A stretch of 64,000 nucleotides of DNA, taken from the NCBI GenBank assembly GCA_020796225.1, contig CM036754.1, positions 67,758,000 to 67,821,999 on the forward strand, given 5' to 3'. The notes under the pieces were generated by a model. The model ran no database searches, was not told the DNA's origin, and was given only the letters and a program-made list of their open reading frames with translations. Of the stretch, positions 62,301 to 64,000 are shown one piece after another. The DNA is from Arion vulgaris (lineage: Eukaryota > Mollusca > Gastropoda > Stylommatophora > Arionidae). Position 1 is the first letter of the stretch, and every line of letters starts with the position of its first letter. Position numbers and translations under genes: made by a program.

Positions 62301-64000
62301 CACTCACATCTGTTGTAGCCATGAATGGAGCACTCACATCTGTTGTAGCTATGAATGTAGCACTCACATCTGTTGTAGCCATGAATGTAGCACTCACATC
62401 TGTTATAGCCATGCATGTTGCACGCACATCTGTTGTAGCCATGAATGTAGCACTCACATCTGTTGTAGCCATGAATGTAGCACTCACATCTGCTGTAGCC
62501 ATGAATGTTGCACGCACATCTGTTGTAGCCATGAATGTAGTACCCAAATCTATTGTAGCCATGAGTGTAGTACCCACATCTATTGTAGCCATGAATGTAG
62601 CACTCACATCTGTTGTAGCCATGAATGTAGCACCCACATCTGTTGTAGCCATGAATGTAGCACTCACATCTGTTGTAGCCATGAATGTAGCACTCACATC
62701 TGTTGTAGCCATGAATGTAGCACTCACATCTGTTGTAGCCATAAATGTAGCACTCACATCTGTTGTAGCCATGAATGTAGCACTCAAATCTGTTGTAGCC
62801 ATGAATGTAGCACTCACATCTGTTGTAGCCATGAATGTAGCACTCACATCTGTTGTAGCCATGAATGTAGTACCCCCATCTATTGTAGCCATGAATGTAG
62901 CACTCACATCTATTGTAACCATGAATGTAGCACCCACATCTGTTGTAGCCATGAATGTAGCACTCACATCTGTTGTAGCCATGAATGTAGCACTCACATC
63001 TGTTGTAGCTATGAATGTAGCACTCACATCTGTTGTAGCCATAAATGTAGCACTCACATCTGTTGTAGCCATGAATGTAGCACTCCAAAACTGTTGTAGC
63101 CATGAATGTAGCACTCACATCTGTTGTAGCTATGAATGTATCACTTACATCTGTTGTAGCCATGAATGTAGCACTCACATCTGTTGTAGCTATGAATGTA
63201 GCTCTCACATCTGTTGTAGCTATGAATGTAGCACTCACATCTATTGTAGCCATGAATGTAGCACTCACATCTGTTGTAGCCATGAATGTAGCACTCACAT
63301 CTGTTGTAGCCATGAATGTAGCACTCACATCTGTTATAGCCATGCATGTTGCACGCACATCTGTTGAAGCCATGAATGTAGCACTCACATCTGTTGAAGC
63401 CATGAATGTAGCACTCACATCTGTTGTAGCCATGAATGTAGCACTCACATCTGTTGTAGCCATGAATGTAGTACCCAAATCTATTGTAGCCATGAATGTA
63501 GTACCCACATCTATTGTAGCCATGAATGTAGCACTCACATCTGTTGAAGCCATGAATGTAGCACTCACATCTGTTGTAGCCATGAATGTAGCACTCACAT
63601 CTGTTGTAGCCATGAATGTAGCACTCACATCTGCTGTAGCTATGAATGTAGCACTTACATCTGTTGTAGCCATGAATGTAGCACTCACATCTGTTGTAGA
63701 CATGAATGTAGCACTCACATCTGTTGTAGCTATGAATGTAGCACTCACATCTGTTGTAGCCATGAATATAGCACTCACATCTGTTGTAGCCATGAATGTA
63801 GCACTCACATCTGTTGTAGCCATGAATGCAGCACTCACATCTGTTATAGCCATGCATGTTGCACGCACATCTGTTGTAGCCATGAATGTAGCACTCACAT
63901 CTGTTGTAGCCATGAATGTAGCACTCACATCTGTTGTAGCCATGAATGTAGCACTCACATCTGTTGTAGCCATGAATGTAGTACCCAAATCTATTGTAGC
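56340..64000. repeat. 30-bp satellite with higher-order repeats, runs off the window
   Basis: About 255 head-to-tail copies of a 30-bp unit (tgttgtagccatgaatgtag then cactcacatc). Variant units recur in blocks: ctccaaaact begins at 58341, 59871, 60022, 61553 and 63083 (spacings 1530, 151, 1531, 1530), and gagtgtagtaccc at 57521, 57821, 59351 and 62563. A 420-bp block is duplicated at about 60080-60920. Because 30 is a multiple of 3 and two frames per strand lack stops, it yields ORFs up to about 1067 codons. I regard these as by-products, not genes. Confidence 0.95.

Noticed and set aside
56289..63988. ORFs of 300 to 1067 codons on both strands
   Set aside because: They are translations of a 30-bp satellite in several frames and both strands at once. 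No start context, splice sites or non-repeat domain supports them.
56340..64000. CRISPR array
   Set aside because: Repeats are head-to-tail without unique spacers and the DNA is eukaryotic. The same applies to the 31-, 42-, 45- and 50-bp arrays.

Overview
This is nuclear DNA from a multicellular animal, almost certainly an invertebrate. It is AT-rich, has short exons with GT-AG introns, and is packed with SINEs, non-LTR retrotransposon (LINE) fragments, DNA transposons and minisatellites. There is no bacterial gene organisation. The SINE core (gtcgtaagaggcgacta) resembles one I recall from molluscan SINEs, so a mollusc or another lophotrochozoan is my best guess. That is recollection, not a database result.

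Two conserved genes can be rebuilt exon by exon with matching intron phases. They are convergent. (1) A BCL7-family gene (SWI/SNF chromatin-remodelling subunit) on the + strand has 7 coding exons from 7687 to 23176 and encodes 241 residues. (2) A POLDIP2 homologue (polymerase-delta-interacting protein 2; YccV-like plus ApaG domains, mitochondrial presequence) on the - strand has 11 coding exons from 44268 down to 25046 and 338 codons. Their 3' ends meet near 24.1 kb. Most long ORFs elsewhere are transposon remnants or translations of tandem repeats.

Layout: 1-7686 is intergenic, with a 50-bp minisatellite, SINEs and LINE remnants. 7687-24090 is the BCL7 gene with repeat-filled introns. 24090-44268 is POLDIP2. 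Its introns hold a near full-length RNase H-bearing LINE (26453-30587), a degenerate piggyBac copy (about 33.4-35.4 kb), SINEs, a TA-flanked MITE and several minisatellites. 44451-46008 is a hAT element just upstream of POLDIP2, itself interrupted by a LINE fragment. 46-56.3 kb is intergenic LINE/SINE debris with a 31-bp minisatellite. 56340-64000 is a 30-bp satellite with higher-order structure that runs off the window.

The most interesting signal is in POLDIP2 intron 6. A 42-bp tandem array starts exactly at the exon 6 donor and repeats that donor (agca/gtgagt) about 16 times. The five exon-proximal donors are in frame and open, so each extra unit could add 14 residues. The unit resembles the last 42 bp of exon 6, suggesting it arose by duplication of an exon-intron boundary. 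Exon 6 also carries an in-frame TGA (codon 156). Other highlights are two related SINE subfamilies with clear target-site duplications, a SINE whose conserved core has expanded in tandem, and several datable nested insertions.
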